Position numbers and translations under genes: made by a program
The notes under the pieces: generated by a model
What the model saw: the letters and a program-made list of their open reading frames with translations, nothing else
What the model was told of the DNA's origin: nothing
The model's database searches: none
Part shown: positions 51,879 through 60,653 of the stretch, piece by piece
How positions within the stretch are numbered: position 1 is the first letter of the stretch
Layout: each line of letters begins with the position of its first letter
Assembly (NCBI GenBank): GCA_040877545.1
Contig: JBBDNN010000092.1
Location: 1-60,775 of the forward strand
Source: Gracilimonas sp040877545
GTDB taxonomy: Bacteria; Bacteroidota; Rhodothermia; Balneolales; Balneolaceae
Direction of reading: 5' to 3'
Length of the DNA: 60,775 nucleotides

Positions 51879-53171
51879 TTAAGCCTTTAAACCAAATACA
51901 TCATGGCCGAGGAATATTGCAGAATCACCTAACTCTTCCTCAATACGAAGAAGCTGATTATATTTTGCGATACGATCGGTACGGCTCATTGAACCGGTTT
52001 TAATTTGTCCGGCATTTGTTGCAACGGCAAGATCGGCTATGGTAACATCTTCTGTTTCGCCGGAGCGGTGTGAGATAACCGCTGTATAATTATTCTTATG
52101 CGCCATTTGGATAGCATCCAATGTTTCAGTAAGTGTACCGATCTGGTTGACCTTAATCAGGATTGAGTTAGCAATGCCACGTTCAATTCCTGTGGCCAGA
52201 CGTTCGGTATTGGTAACAAAAAGGTCATCCCCCACAAGCTGAACTTTATCTCCGATAGCATCTGTAAGTTTTTTCCAGGCATCCCAGTCATCTTCCGCTA
52301 AACCATCTTCAATAGAAATGATCGGATATTTTTCGACCCAGTTGCTCCAAAATTCAACCATAGCATCGGTATCCTTTTTAGAGCCGTCGCTCCACTTAAA
52401 CTCGTACAATCCAGAATCTTTATTATAGAATTCGGATGCAGCAGGATCAAGGGCAATAAGAATATCACTTTCCGGAGAGTAACCGGCCTTTTCAATAGCG
52501 GTAAGAATTACCTCAACGGCTTCTTCATTCGACTTCAGGTTTGGGGCAAATCCACCTTCATCCCCTACAGCCGTACTATATCCTTTGGAAGAAAGCACCT
52601 TTTTCAGATTATGAAAAATCTCGGCTCCCATTTGTAAAGCATGTGAAAAAGATTCAGCCCCCGCCGGCATAACCATAAATTCCTGGAGGTCTACGCTATT
52701 GTCGGCATGCGAGCCGCCGTTAATAATATTCATCATGGGAAGCGGAATCACTTTGGAATTTACGCCACCTATATATCTCCATAGCGGCATTCCTAATTCA
52801 GCCGCAGCAGCTTTCGCAGAAGCCAGAGATACTCCTAAAATTGCATTTGCTCCCAACTTTCCTTTGTTCGGAGTTCCATCAAGTTCCAGTAGCAGACCAT
52901 CCAGGTCTACCTGGTTAAAAACCGGTAATCCACGAAATTCATTGGCAATGATAGTATTCACATTCTCTACTGCTTTCTGAACACCTTTTCCCAAAAAGTA
53001 GCTGGTATCTCCATCTCTGAGTTCAACAGCTTCATGTTCGCCGGTGGAGGCTCCCGACGGAACAGCAGCACGGCCCAAAACCCCGCTTTCCAATATTACA
53101 TCCACTTCTACTGTAGGGTTTCCACGTGAATCGATTATCTGCCTTGCATGAACGTCTGCAATTAAACTCAT
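51879..53171 (-). CDS. eno: Enolase
   Basis: Converts 2-phosphoglycerate to phosphoenolpyruvate. Conserved segments are ARQIIDSRGNPTVEVDV at the N-terminus, VGDEGGFAPNL, ISIEDGLAEDDW, VGDDLFVTNTERL and SHRSGETEDVTIADLAV. I start at ATG 53171 (MSLIADVHAR), which gives 430 residues; the in-frame 19-residue extension upstream lacks homology. A Bacteroidota -7 box lies 36 bp upstream, and a terminator is downstream. Confidence 0.98.
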   Translation of the reverse strand: MSLIADVHARQIIDSRGNPTVEVDVILESGVLGRAAVPSGASTGEHEAVELRDGDTSYFLGKGVQKAVENVNTIIANEFRGLPVFNQVDLDGLLLELDGTPNKGKLGANAILGVSLASAKAAAAELGMPLWRYIGGVNSKVIPLPMMNIINGGSHADNSVDLQEFMVMPAGAESFSHALQMGAEIFHNLKKVLSSKGYSTAVGDEGGFAPNLKSNEEAVEVILTAIEKAGYSPESDILIALDPAASEFYNKDSGLYEFKWSDGSKKDTDAMVEFWSNWVEKYPIISIEDGLAEDDWDAWKKLTDAIGDKVQLVGDDLFVTNTERLATGIERGIANSILIKVNQIGTLTETLDAIQMAHKNNYTAVISHRSGETEDVTIADLAVATNAGQIKTGSMSRTDRIAKYNQLLRIEEELGDSAIFLGHDVFGLKA

Positions 53172-53206
53172 CCTTTTTCTCCATAAATTTTCAATTATTA
53201 CTCCTG

Positions 53207-53214
53207 CAAAGGTA
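53207..53214 (-). promoter_or_regulatory. Putative -7 box TACCTTTG of eno
   Basis: TACCTTTG on the minus strand matches TAnnTTTG and lies 36 bp upstream of the eno start, giving a short leader. The -33 element is not clear. Confidence 0.5.
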
Positions 53215-53299
53215 CCACGATTTAACATGTACTTAAAGCATTTTTACGTGAAGATTATGTATTTTCAGGATTATAAATTTAAAAATAAAAAAAATCATT

Positions 53300-53989
53300 T
53301 TGAGTAATCACCATCCATGGGTAATTCTTTTTGATATAGATGGAACCCTGCTTACTGTTGACCGAAATTTTAATCGCTTATTTCTGCGAGAACTGCTGGA
53401 TGAATTGGATATTAATTACCCGGATATGGAAAAGGATCCGTTTTCCGGGCGGACTGATCATGATATTTTCACTTCCTTTTTAGTGAATCATGATTTTGAC
53501 AATGCGTTGTATCAGCAGTTTAAATCTACATACCTACAAAAACTGGAAGAACGTCTGACCAACAACCTTGTAAAGCGGCATGATTTTGTTGATGAGGCCA
53601 TTGAATACTTTTCGGGCAGTGATTTTATCCGGGGATTATTAACCGGCAATTATCCTCCCGCGGCAAGCTTAAAATTAAAAGCTGCGAATATACATCACGA
53701 TTTTGCTTTTGGGGCCTTTGGTGAGTTTGATCGCGACAGGAATCAACTGCCTTTACTGGCTATAACGCAAATAAAAGAAAGATTGGGCTTCGATCCCGAC
53801 CCGTCTAAGTTTGTTGTTATAGGAGATACTCCCCGGGATGTAATTTGTGCCAAAAGTGCCGGGATGAAATGTATTGCTGTAACAACAGGAAAATTTTTGC
53901 GGGAGGAATTGGAAGCTCAACAACCAGATTTAGTCATTGAAAATCTCTCTGAACCTGCAGAGTGGTTTTCAAAAATAAGTATGGGCTGA
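53300..53989 (+). CDS. HAD-superfamily phosphatase (phosphoglycolate-phosphatase-like)
   Basis: HAD motif I is ILFDIDGTLLTVD, motif II is LLTGNYPPAAS and the terminal motif is VVIGDTPRDVICAKSAGM. These fit an intracellular haloacid-dehalogenase phosphatase, probably a phosphoglycolate phosphatase or related small-molecule phosphatase. The start is TTG at 53300. It runs divergently from eno and ends 58 bp before the barrel gene, which is on the minus strand. Confidence 0.88.
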   Translation: MSNHHPWVILFDIDGTLLTVDRNFNRLFLRELLDELDINYPDMEKDPFSGRTDHDIFTSFLVNHDFDNALYQQFKSTYLQKLEERLTNNLVKRHDFVDEAIEYFSGSDFIRGLLTGNYPPAASLKLKAANIHHDFAFGAFGEFDRDRNQLPLLAITQIKERLGFDPDPSKFVVIGDTPRDVICAKSAGMKCIAVTTGKFLREELEAQQPDLVIENLSEPAEWFSKISMG

Positions 53990-54047
53990 GAGAAATCAGT
54001 GGCTGCAAAAATGTAAGCCTCTGGCAGGCCATCAATTCCACTTACGA

Positions 54048-54902
54048 TTACCACATCCAGCCGAAAGTAAAACTGATTTGGGCTGAGCCAAAATATTTGC
54101 GCGGATCATTAGCACTTTCTAAAGGAGCCTCTATAGTACTGCCATCATTTAGAAAAACAGAAACTGAATTCGCTCCTGAACTACATGGATTTCTGGGAGC
54201 GGAGCCCAGCCTTTCCAAATCAGGTTGGCAGGGTTCCAAAATTTGAATACCGTCTGCAAAATAGTTCATCGTATAACCAAACTGAACGGAGGAAAGGTTG
54301 GCGAAATTCTCCCCAAAATCTACTCCAACAATCAACTGCCCGCCCACACCCCAATGTGTATCAGTCTCATCCCATCCTAAAAATATATCATACACTCGTT
54401 CATTCCTGCCATATACCTGGGCATCATTTTCTCTAAACCCGTTTTCATTGGTATCATCAAAGTAAGCATAGGATAAGGCGAAAACAGGGCCGGCACTTAA
54501 TGAGCTAAAAAGCCGAAAGTTGTCACTTATGGATGCTGCAAAAAATCTTTTCTTCAAACCAATATAAAGCGGGAAAGAAACCACTCTTTTATATTTCTCG
54601 GGAATAATTCGGCCTCCAAAATAGTCCACAAAAGTTTGTTCGGTAGGATCTTTAAGGCCTGCTACTTTTAGATTTATTACAGCTTCGGTATAGGGTGATA
54701 AGCCAAGCCTGAACTCCCCTCCCGCACCAAAACCAAAATCATTGAGCGCAATATTAAAACCAAATCCTGCTCTATAACCTTCTTCAAATAGAGAAAGGGG
54801 TGGTTCATTTTCTACCAATTCAGGTTCCCCAAACTGAGCATAAATAGCAGGGCTGAAGCAAATAGAAAATACTAAAAAGGTAAAAGGAACTAATTTTTTC
54901 AT
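54048..54902 (-). CDS. Outer-membrane beta-barrel protein (284 aa)
   Basis: A signal peptide (to AIYAQ, about residue 22) is followed by an Ala/Gly/aromatic alternating pattern of a barrel (YRAGFGFNIALNDFGFGAGGEFRLG, YTEAVINLKVAG, WGVGGQLIVGVDFGENF). It ends ISFTFGWMW, with the aromatic C-terminal residue used by the BAM machinery. Function is unknown; it is an isolated gene. Confidence 0.8.
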   Translation of the reverse strand: MKKLVPFTFLVFSICFSPAIYAQFGEPELVENEPPLSLFEEGYRAGFGFNIALNDFGFGAGGEFRLGLSPYTEAVINLKVAGLKDPTEQTFVDYFGGRIIPEKYKRVVSFPLYIGLKKRFFAASISDNFRLFSSLSAGPVFALSYAYFDDTNENGFRENDAQVYGRNERVYDIFLGWDETDTHWGVGGQLIVGVDFGENFANLSSVQFGYTMNYFADGIQILEPCQPDLERLGSAPRNPCSSGANSVSVFLNDGSTIEAPLESANDPRKYFGSAQISFTFGWMW

Positions 54903-55058
54903 TAAAAAGTCTTTATTTAAGCCAATGATTAGTATTTCTGGAAGTAAAACGAAAATTTATACAATTTCTTATTGTGTTATATAAATAACATGTTATTTTC
55001 ACCACAAATTTTTTATACATAAAATTCCACTAAAATTAATCAATTCAAGCTACAAAGC

Positions 55059-55448
55059 ATGAATTCACATTCAACTTATTTTGTATTTGGCCCAACTGCA
55101 ACACTTCGCAGGATGTCGTCCACTCTGTTCAAAGAACATGCTCCTAAATTTTTGTATGAATATTCTCCGGAAGAAAGCTCCGAAATAATTTTTGTAGCTG
55201 TATATGAAGAATATGAAAAACAAATAAATTCAAGCGTAACTTTAACATGTATTGTGGAAAGTACTGTAAAACACAATAAAATAGTGTTAAAGAAAACAGG
55301 CGGGCGTATGGGTTTTAGAGGCAGTTCTCTTTCTGAGGAAAGGAATGTAGAGTCTACAATTATAGATTTTATCCTGGATTTCACCAAACGGCACGGGCTT
55401 ACACTTCAGGAAGAACAGCCCCCAAAAGAAGCCGAGGAAAACAACTAA
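55059..55448 (+). CDS. Unrecognised protein (129 aa), possibly coupled to prmC
   Basis: I do not recognise this gene. The sequence (TYFVFGPTATLRRMSSTL, FVAVYEEYEKQINSSVTL, GRMGFRGSSLSEERNVES, FILDFTKRHGLTLQEEQPP) mixes beta strands and a C-terminal helix and has no signal or TM segment. It is 4 bp before prmC, so is likely in the same operon. Composition is normal for the genome. Confidence 0.55.
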   Translation: MNSHSTYFVFGPTATLRRMSSTLFKEHAPKFLYEYSPEESSEIIFVAVYEEYEKQINSSVTLTCIVESTVKHNKIVLKKTGGRMGFRGSSLSEERNVESTIIDFILDFTKRHGLTLQEEQPPKEAEENN

Positions 55449-55452
55449 CCTT

Positions 55453-56316
55453 ATGCCCCAACCGCCCTCCTTATGGACGGTACTCAGCATGTTGGAGTGG
55501 GCTACAGATTTTTTCGAAGAAAGGAAAGTTAAATCCCCCCGTTTAAGTATAGAATGGCTATTAGCTCATGTACTTTCTGTAAAAAGGCTTGACCTATACT
55601 TGGCATACGACCGGCCGCTTTCCCAGGAAGAATTAAATGCTTTAAACCCTTTAGTAAAAAGAAGGGCTAATCATGAGCCGCTTCAATATATAACAGGCGA
55701 GACTGATTTCCATCGCGTGAAAATAAAAGTGCAACCGGGAGTTCTTATTCCCCGGCAAGAAACAGAACAACTGGTGGAGCTTATTCTTCAAAACCAGGCA
55801 GAGGAAACCACTCTCAAAATACTTGATATCGGAACCGGATCAGGATGTATTCCAGTTGCCCTGAAATATGCGAAACCAGAGTGGGATGTTCATGCCACAG
55901 ATATTTCAAAAGAGGCATTAGTAATTGCCCGGCAAAATGCTGATCTAAATAAAACGGAGATTAATATTGTAAAAGATAATCTATTCGCTCCCCATGCTTT
56001 TCATGAGGAAATGAAATTTGACCTCATTATTTCTAACCCACCCTATATTTTATCTTCAGAAAAAGAAAACCTGGATAAAGAGGTTGCATTATATGAACCC
56101 GAACTTGCTCTTTTCTGCTCTTCAACTCAAAAGATGTATGGATCCTTAGAAGCTTTTGCAGCAAAACATCTTTCACCAAAAGGAAGGGTTTATCTTGAAG
56201 TCCATGAGAATTATGCGGGGGAAGTTGAGTCTCTTTTTTCAGCACGACAATGGAGCACTTCAATTAAAAAAGATTACAGTGATAAAGATCGTTTTCTAAT
56301 AGCTTTCAGAAAGTAA
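55453..56316 (+). CDS. prmC: Peptide chain release factor N5-glutamine methyltransferase
   Basis: Methylates the GGQ glutamine of release factors. The N-terminal helical domain (SIEWLLAHVLSVKRLDLYL), the SAM-binding ILDIGTGSGCIPVAL and the catalytic SNPPYIL motif are all present. At 287 residues it is normal. It is just upstream of the dnaA promoter region. Confidence 0.95.
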   Translation: MPQPPSLWTVLSMLEWATDFFEERKVKSPRLSIEWLLAHVLSVKRLDLYLAYDRPLSQEELNALNPLVKRRANHEPLQYITGETDFHRVKIKVQPGVLIPRQETEQLVELILQNQAEETTLKILDIGTGSGCIPVALKYAKPEWDVHATDISKEALVIARQNADLNKTEINIVKDNLFAPHAFHEEMKFDLIISNPPYILSSEKENLDKEVALYEPELALFCSSTQKMYGSLEAFAAKHLSPKGRVYLEVHENYAGEVESLFSARQWSTSIKKDYSDKDRFLIAFRK

Positions 56317-56693
56317 AAATTATCCATCTCTATGAAGGTGAGCCTGTTTTCAGACCCTGAATGTAAATGTGGAAAACTTGTGGAAAAAATTTTTCACCTA
56401 AATTTAGCTATGGTCAATTAAGGTTAATTCATTGCTACGGCAATGTTAAGTACTGTCAAGCGACAAACATTATAAATTTATTATATTTTTCTTCTTTTTG
56501 GCTGCCAACAGGTTACGGCATTATTATGAATGTGGATAACTTTTCAAAAACACTTCCTCCTCCGTTTGACAAGTGTGTGAGAAATCATCATTTTCATACT
56601 CAGTTAAAAAGGAAGTTATCAAATTTATCTGTGGATAACTGACCTACATTGATCTTACAACATTAAGCTTTCACCTTAGGGGGAACTGGGAAA
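56317..56693 (+). promoter_or_regulatory. Candidate dnaA promoter/oriC region with DnaA boxes
   Basis: A non-coding 377 bp. Four TGTGGAWAA 9-mers share one orientation: TGTGGAAAA (56368-56376), TGTGGAAAA (56379-56387), TGTGGATAA (56531-56539) and TGTGGATAA (56630-56638). The last two are perfect reverse-strand DnaA boxes (TTATCCACA). AT-rich stretches (56408-56520) lie between them. This fits an autoregulated dnaA promoter and possibly the replication origin. The common Bacteroidota arrangement of dnaN next to dnaA is absent. Confidence 0.65.
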
Positions 56694-58139
56694 TTGCACG
56701 TGTTATCGGCTGAATCAGCATGGGAAAAGTGTCTCGATATTATTAAGGACAATATTAGCTACCAGAAGTACAAATCCTGGTTCGAACCTATATTACCGGT
56801 ATCCTTAAAAGAGGGAACACTTACTATACAAGTTCCCAGTCAATTTTGGTACGAATGGTTAGAAGAACATTATTATGCGATGTTGCGCTCTACCCTTGCA
56901 AAAATTCTTGGACCTGAGGGTAAACTTGAGTACTCTATTGTTATGCAGAAGTCGGACCAGTTTGAAAATAATCGCTCTGTTCGTATGCCTCAAAGGCCAA
57001 TGGGACCTGTAAAAGCTCAAGAATCTAACGGCTATCCTGATTCTTATCCCGACAGAATTGAAAATCCCTTTGTTATTCCCGGCATCAGAAAAACAAAAAT
57101 CGATTCAAACCTGAACAACAATTATGTATTCGATCGATTTATTGAAGGCGACTGTAACCGCCTGGCTCGTTCGGCAGCCATGGCCATTGCCGATAACCCC
57201 GGAAGCAATTCTTTCAATCCATTTTTCGTATATGGCCCAACCGGTTTGGGGAAAACGCACCTTGTTCAAAGTATAGGCAACAAAATTAAGGAGAAGTTCG
57301 GGGATGAGAAATCGGTGCTTTATATTTCATCGGAAGCTTTTACCAACGAATTTGTGCATGCTATCCGAAATAACCGAGCCAGCGAGTTCTCCATGTTCTA
57401 CCGAAATATAGATGTATTGATGGTAGATGATATTCAATTCTTCAGCGGCAAAGAAAAAACTCAGGAAGAATTCTTTCATATTTTTAACGCCTTACATCAA
57501 GATGGAAAGCAGATCATTTTAAGCAGTGATCGAGCCCCAAAAGATGTCCCTGATATTGAAGAGCGACTCATCTCCCGGTTTGGCTGGGGATTAAGCGCCG
57601 ACTTAAAGATGCCGGAATATGAAACCCGTTATGCCATTTTGGAACGCAAGGCGAATGACAACGGTATTGAGATTGATGCTCAGATTATTGAATTCATTGC
57701 CCACAATTTCAAATCGAATGTGAGAGATTTAGAAGGTGCAGTAATTAAATTATTGGCTCATGCTTCCCTTCAGAGTATAGACGAGGTTGATTTGGCTATG
57801 GCCAAACGCGTGCTGAAAGATATGGTGAAAGAATCTCACACCCAGATATCTATCGAGTCTATACAAAATTTTGTGTGTGAATATTTCGGGATAGATACAA
57901 ACAAGGTGAGAGAAAAAACCCGAAAACAGGAAATTGTTGAAGCCCGCCAAATAGCAATGTATCTCTCCAAAAAATTTACCAAATCCAGCTTAAAAACTAT
58001 CGGTTTGCACTTCGGAGGGCGGGATCATTCAACTGTAATTCATGCTATTTCAACGGTAGAAGAACGTATTACAACCAGCCCAAAACATAAGCGCATGCTC
58101 GAAGAACTTCACCAGCGCATCGAAGTAGCCAGCTTATAA
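56694..58139 (+). CDS. dnaA: Chromosomal replication initiator DnaA
   Basis: Domain I is at the N-terminus (WEKCLDIIKDNISYQKYKSWFEPI). The AAA+ core holds FVYGPTGLGKTHLVQSIG (Walker A), VLMVDDIQFFSGKEKTQEEFFHIFN (Walker B) and the sensor ERLISRFGWGL. The C-terminal DNA-binding signature is GGRDHSTVIHAI. The start could be TTG 56694 or GTG 56700 (both in frame, two codons apart); a GGGGG tract precedes them. Length is about 480 residues. The upstream DnaA boxes support autoregulation. Confidence 0.97.
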   Translation: MHVLSAESAWEKCLDIIKDNISYQKYKSWFEPILPVSLKEGTLTIQVPSQFWYEWLEEHYYAMLRSTLAKILGPEGKLEYSIVMQKSDQFENNRSVRMPQRPMGPVKAQESNGYPDSYPDRIENPFVIPGIRKTKIDSNLNNNYVFDRFIEGDCNRLARSAAMAIADNPGSNSFNPFFVYGPTGLGKTHLVQSIGNKIKEKFGDEKSVLYISSEAFTNEFVHAIRNNRASEFSMFYRNIDVLMVDDIQFFSGKEKTQEEFFHIFNALHQDGKQIILSSDRAPKDVPDIEERLISRFGWGLSADLKMPEYETRYAILERKANDNGIEIDAQIIEFIAHNFKSNVRDLEGAVIKLLAHASLQSIDEVDLAMAKRVLKDMVKESHTQISIESIQNFVCEYFGIDTNKVREKTRKQEIVEARQIAMYLSKKFTKSSLKTIGLHFGGRDHSTVIHAISTVEERITTSPKHKRMLEELHQRIEVASL

Positions 58140-58140
58140 C

Positions 58141-58497
58141 ATGGATACCCTTAGCCTACAAGGGATGCAGTTTCATGCTTTTCATGGTGTTGATGATCAC
58201 GAAAAGAAATATGGTAATGATTTTGAAGTAGATGTTATTCTACATGTGGATCTTTCCGCGGCTGGTAAATCCGACAATCTTTCTGAGGCGATAAACTATG
58301 CTAAAGTTCATCAACTGGTGAGCGAAATAATGATGGGTAATTCCGCAGATTTAATTGAACATCTTGCCTTCCGTATTGGTAGTAAAATTGAACAGGATAT
58401 AGAAGTGGTTGAATTTGAAGTAAAGGTTCGAAAGTTAAATCCGCCGGTTTATCAAAAAACAAAATACACCGAAGCAAGCATGTCATGGCCCAGGTAG
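58141..58497 (+). CDS. folB: Dihydroneopterin aldolase
   Basis: Converts dihydroneopterin to hydroxymethyl-dihydropterin in folate synthesis. MQFHAFHGVDDHEKKYGNDFEVDV and LSEAINYAKVHQLVSEIM, plus the terminal RKLNPPV, are folB motifs. It is 1 bp after the dnaA stop and overlaps folK by 13 nt. Confidence 0.94.
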   Translation: MDTLSLQGMQFHAFHGVDDHEKKYGNDFEVDVILHVDLSAAGKSDNLSEAINYAKVHQLVSEIMMGNSADLIEHLAFRIGSKIEQDIEVVEFEVKVRKLNPPVYQKTKYTEASMSWPR

Positions 58498-58973
58498 TAA
58501 TTGCTCTTGGTTCAAATTTAAATAATCCTCACAAACAGCTTCAAAAAGCTAAATCCTTTTTAGCCGGTATTTCCGAAACCGACATTCTCTCTTCTCCTGT
58601 TTATAGCTCGGAACCTGTGGGGCCTTCGGAGCATAATTTCCTGAATGCTGTAGTTGTTATCGAAAGCCGCTTGTCACCGGCAGAGCTATTCGGGCTTTTA
58701 AAATCACAGGAAAAAAAGCAGGGCCGCCCTTCACGTTATCCGAAATGGACTGCCCGTATTATAGACCTGGACATTATTGCCTGGGACGACTTGGTCATTG
58801 AAACAGATAACCTTATCATTCCCCATCAGGAATACAGCCGGCGATTGTTTGTGCTGCTGCCTTTAAAAGACATTTTTCCTAATTGGAAAGATCCGGTTTC
58901 TGCTCAAGGTATAAATGACATGATAAAACAGGCACCGGAAATAAAAATTTCAAAAACAACATTGAACTGGTAG
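58485..58973 (+). CDS. folK: Hydroxymethyl-dihydropterin pyrophosphokinase
   Basis: Transfers pyrophosphate from ATP to the pterin. VIALGSNLNNPHKQLQKA at the N-terminus, PRSRYPKWTARIIDLDI-like active-site loop (here GRPSRYPKWTARIIDLDIIAWDD) and PHQEYSRRLFVLLPLKDI are the folK signatures. It overlaps folB by 13 nt and is 3 bp before the deoxynucleoside kinase. Confidence 0.95.
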   Translation: MAQVVIALGSNLNNPHKQLQKAKSFLAGISETDILSSPVYSSEPVGPSEHNFLNAVVVIESRLSPAELFGLLKSQEKKQGRPSRYPKWTARIIDLDIIAWDDLVIETDNLIIPHQEYSRRLFVLLPLKDIFPNWKDPVSAQGINDMIKQAPEIKISKTTLNW

Positions 58974-58976
58974 CTG

Positions 58977-59618
58977 ATGCCAAACCAATTTGATTTTATT
59001 GCTATTGAAGGAGTAATTGGTGCTGGAAAAACTTCCCTGGCAACAATGCTTGCAAAACGCAGAGATGCCCGCCTGGTTTTGGAGGAATTTGAAGACAATC
59101 CATTCCTTCCAAAATTTTATGAAGATCGCGAACGTTATGCCTTTCAAACACAGTTGGCTTTTTTAGCCAGCCGGTTCAAGCAGCAACAGAATATGATGAG
59201 CCAGGATCTGTTTCATCAATTTACTATCTCTGATTACATATTTGAAAAAGATCGTATTTTTGCCCGGCTAAATCTCGATCAGGATGAAATGGCCCTCTAC
59301 GACAATGTTTTCAATATAATGACTGGAATTGCCGCACAACCGGGGCTGATCATTTTTATTCAATCATCAGTCGACCGATTGATGGAAAATATAAATCTGA
59401 GAGACCGGCATTACGAGCGGCATATTACGCGCGAATACATTCAGGAACTAAATGATGCGTACAATCATTTTTTTCATCATTACACTCGTTCACCACTCAT
59501 AATTTTAAATGCCACGGAAATAGATTTTGTTAACAATGAGGAACACCTGATTTACATTGAAGAACAGATTTTCGAAAAGCCGATTCACACTAATACACAC
59601 TTGCATATAGCACCATAA
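58977..59618 (+). CDS. Deoxynucleoside kinase
   Basis: P-loop IEGVIGAGKTSLATMLAKR (about 8-26), the catalytic DR-containing segment IQSSVDRLMENI, and LID arginines in RDRHYERHITREYI. It belongs to the dNK/dCK/dGK family that salvages deoxynucleosides. The ATG is 3 bp after folK, the usual Bacteroidota gene order. Substrate specificity cannot be read here. Confidence 0.9.
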   Translation: MPNQFDFIAIEGVIGAGKTSLATMLAKRRDARLVLEEFEDNPFLPKFYEDRERYAFQTQLAFLASRFKQQQNMMSQDLFHQFTISDYIFEKDRIFARLNLDQDEMALYDNVFNIMTGIAAQPGLIIFIQSSVDRLMENINLRDRHYERHITREYIQELNDAYNHFFHHYTRSPLIILNATEIDFVNNEEHLIYIEEQIFEKPIHTNTHLHIAP

Positions 59619-59620
59619 CA

Positions 59621-59809
59621 ATGCTTAAGTTTATATTATTTATCGTAGCATTTTACTTTGTGATCAGGTTCATAAACCGATTATTCTTACCTCCGAGCAG
59701 GCGTCAGAACCATTTTAATCCTTTTAATAACAATAATAAATCGGGACGTAAAAATTTCGATCAAATAGAAGAAGCAGAATACGAAGACCTTTCAGAAAAA
59801 GATAAATAG
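59621..59809 (+). CDS. DUF4834-like small membrane protein (62 aa)
   Basis: A single N-terminal TM helix (LKFILFIVAFYFVIRFINRLFLP) followed by an Asn/Arg-rich linker and an acidic end (QIEEAEYEDLSEKDK). The shape matches the DUF4834 family, small proteins of Bacteroidota of unknown function. It is 2 bp after the kinase and 3 bp before the TPR gene, so it is part of this operon. Confidence 0.7.
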   Translation: MLKFILFIVAFYFVIRFINRLFLPPSRRQNHFNPFNNNNKSGRKNFDQIEEAEYEDLSEKDK

Positions 59810-59812
59810 ATC

Positions 59813-60358
59813 ATGAATTTCGAAGAAAAACTAAATAAGGGATTTGAACTACTACAAGAAAAAGAAATTGATTATGCGCTGGATGTTGCCAGAGAATTAC
59901 AGGAGGAACAACCAGATTCACCTGAAGCTTTTTACCTGGAAGCATTGGTGATGCAGCAACTAAATCAATGGGATATCAGCATTAGTGCTGTTGAAAAAGC
60001 CATTGAATTAGCTGAAGATAATGCTGTCTACTATAACCTCCGCGGGCACATCCTCCTTCAAAAAGAGGAGCTGAAAAAAGCCGAAAAGGATTTTGATAAA
60101 GCAATTGAACTGGATGATAATTCTGCCGCCCACCGAAATAAGGTATTGATAATGCTAATGACCGATCGTGGACAAGAAGCAATTCCATATCTAATTACCC
60201 GGATAAAACAAGACCCTCAGGATGCTGAAAACTGGATTTTAATGGGTGATATGATTCAGAAAGGCGGACAGGAAGATAAAGCCCGCACTTATTATGAGCA
60301 GGCTTTAAAAATAGATCCGGATAATCAATATGCGCGCCGCCAACTCGAAGAAAAGTAA
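59813..60358 (+). CDS. TPR protein (181 aa)
   Basis: No signal peptide. About four TPR units are seen: YALDVARELQEEQPDSPEAFYLEALV, ISISAVEKAIELAEDNAVYYNLRGHI, KKAEKDFDKAIELDDNSAAH and KARTYYEQALKIDPDNQYARRQ. It is a cytoplasmic protein-interaction scaffold of unknown partner, and the last gene of the folB-folK-dNK operon. Confidence 0.8.
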   Translation: MNFEEKLNKGFELLQEKEIDYALDVARELQEEQPDSPEAFYLEALVMQQLNQWDISISAVEKAIELAEDNAVYYNLRGHILLQKEELKKAEKDFDKAIELDDNSAAHRNKVLIMLMTDRGQEAIPYLITRIKQDPQDAENWILMGDMIQKGGQEDKARTYYEQALKIDPDNQYARRQLEEK

Positions 60359-60470
60359 AATTCGGGCAGAGGCAAGAAAAAGAGACAAGTATTTAAAATC
60401 AGGGGTTGGAAGAGTTTTATCCAATCAAAGATTCATGAATTAGAGTGATGCATTTTTCTTTATCTAATCC

Positions 60471-60478
60471 TATCTTTG
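60471..60478 (+). promoter_or_regulatory. Putative -7 box TATCTTTG of the tRNA-Leu gene
   Basis: TATCTTTG matches the Bacteroidota -7 consensus exactly and is 13 bp upstream of the mature tRNA 5' end. Confidence 0.55.
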
Positions 60479-60491
60479 ATGCCTTCAATAA

Positions 60492-60578
60492 GCTCACGTG
60501 GTGGAACTGGTAGACACGCACGCTTGAGGGGCGTGTGGCCTAACGGCTGTGGAGGTTCGAATCCTCTCGTGAGCACCA
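60492..60578 (+). tRNA. tRNA-Leu (GAG anticodon)
   Basis: An 87-nt class II tRNA. The acceptor stem GCTCACG (60492-60498) pairs with CGTGAGC (60568-60574), followed by ACCA encoded. The anticodon arm CACGC-TTGAGGG-GCGTG gives anticodon GAG (reads CUC and CUU). The long variable arm GGCCTAACGGCTGT and T arm GGAGG-TTCGAAT-CCTCT are typical of leucine tRNA. Confidence 0.93.
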
Positions 60579-60580
60579 TT

Positions 60581-60628
60581 AAAAAGCCTGTTAGATTGCT
60601 TGAATCAAGCGTTTAACAGGCTTTTTTT
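60581..60628 (+). terminator. Intrinsic terminator after tRNA-Leu
   Basis: AAAAAGCCTGTTA, a loop with an inner GCTTGA-TCAAGC hairpin, then TAACAGGCTTTTTTT. It lies immediately after the tRNA. Confidence 0.9.
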
Positions 60629-60653
60629 GTTTAAGGATTTTGAAAATGGCATT

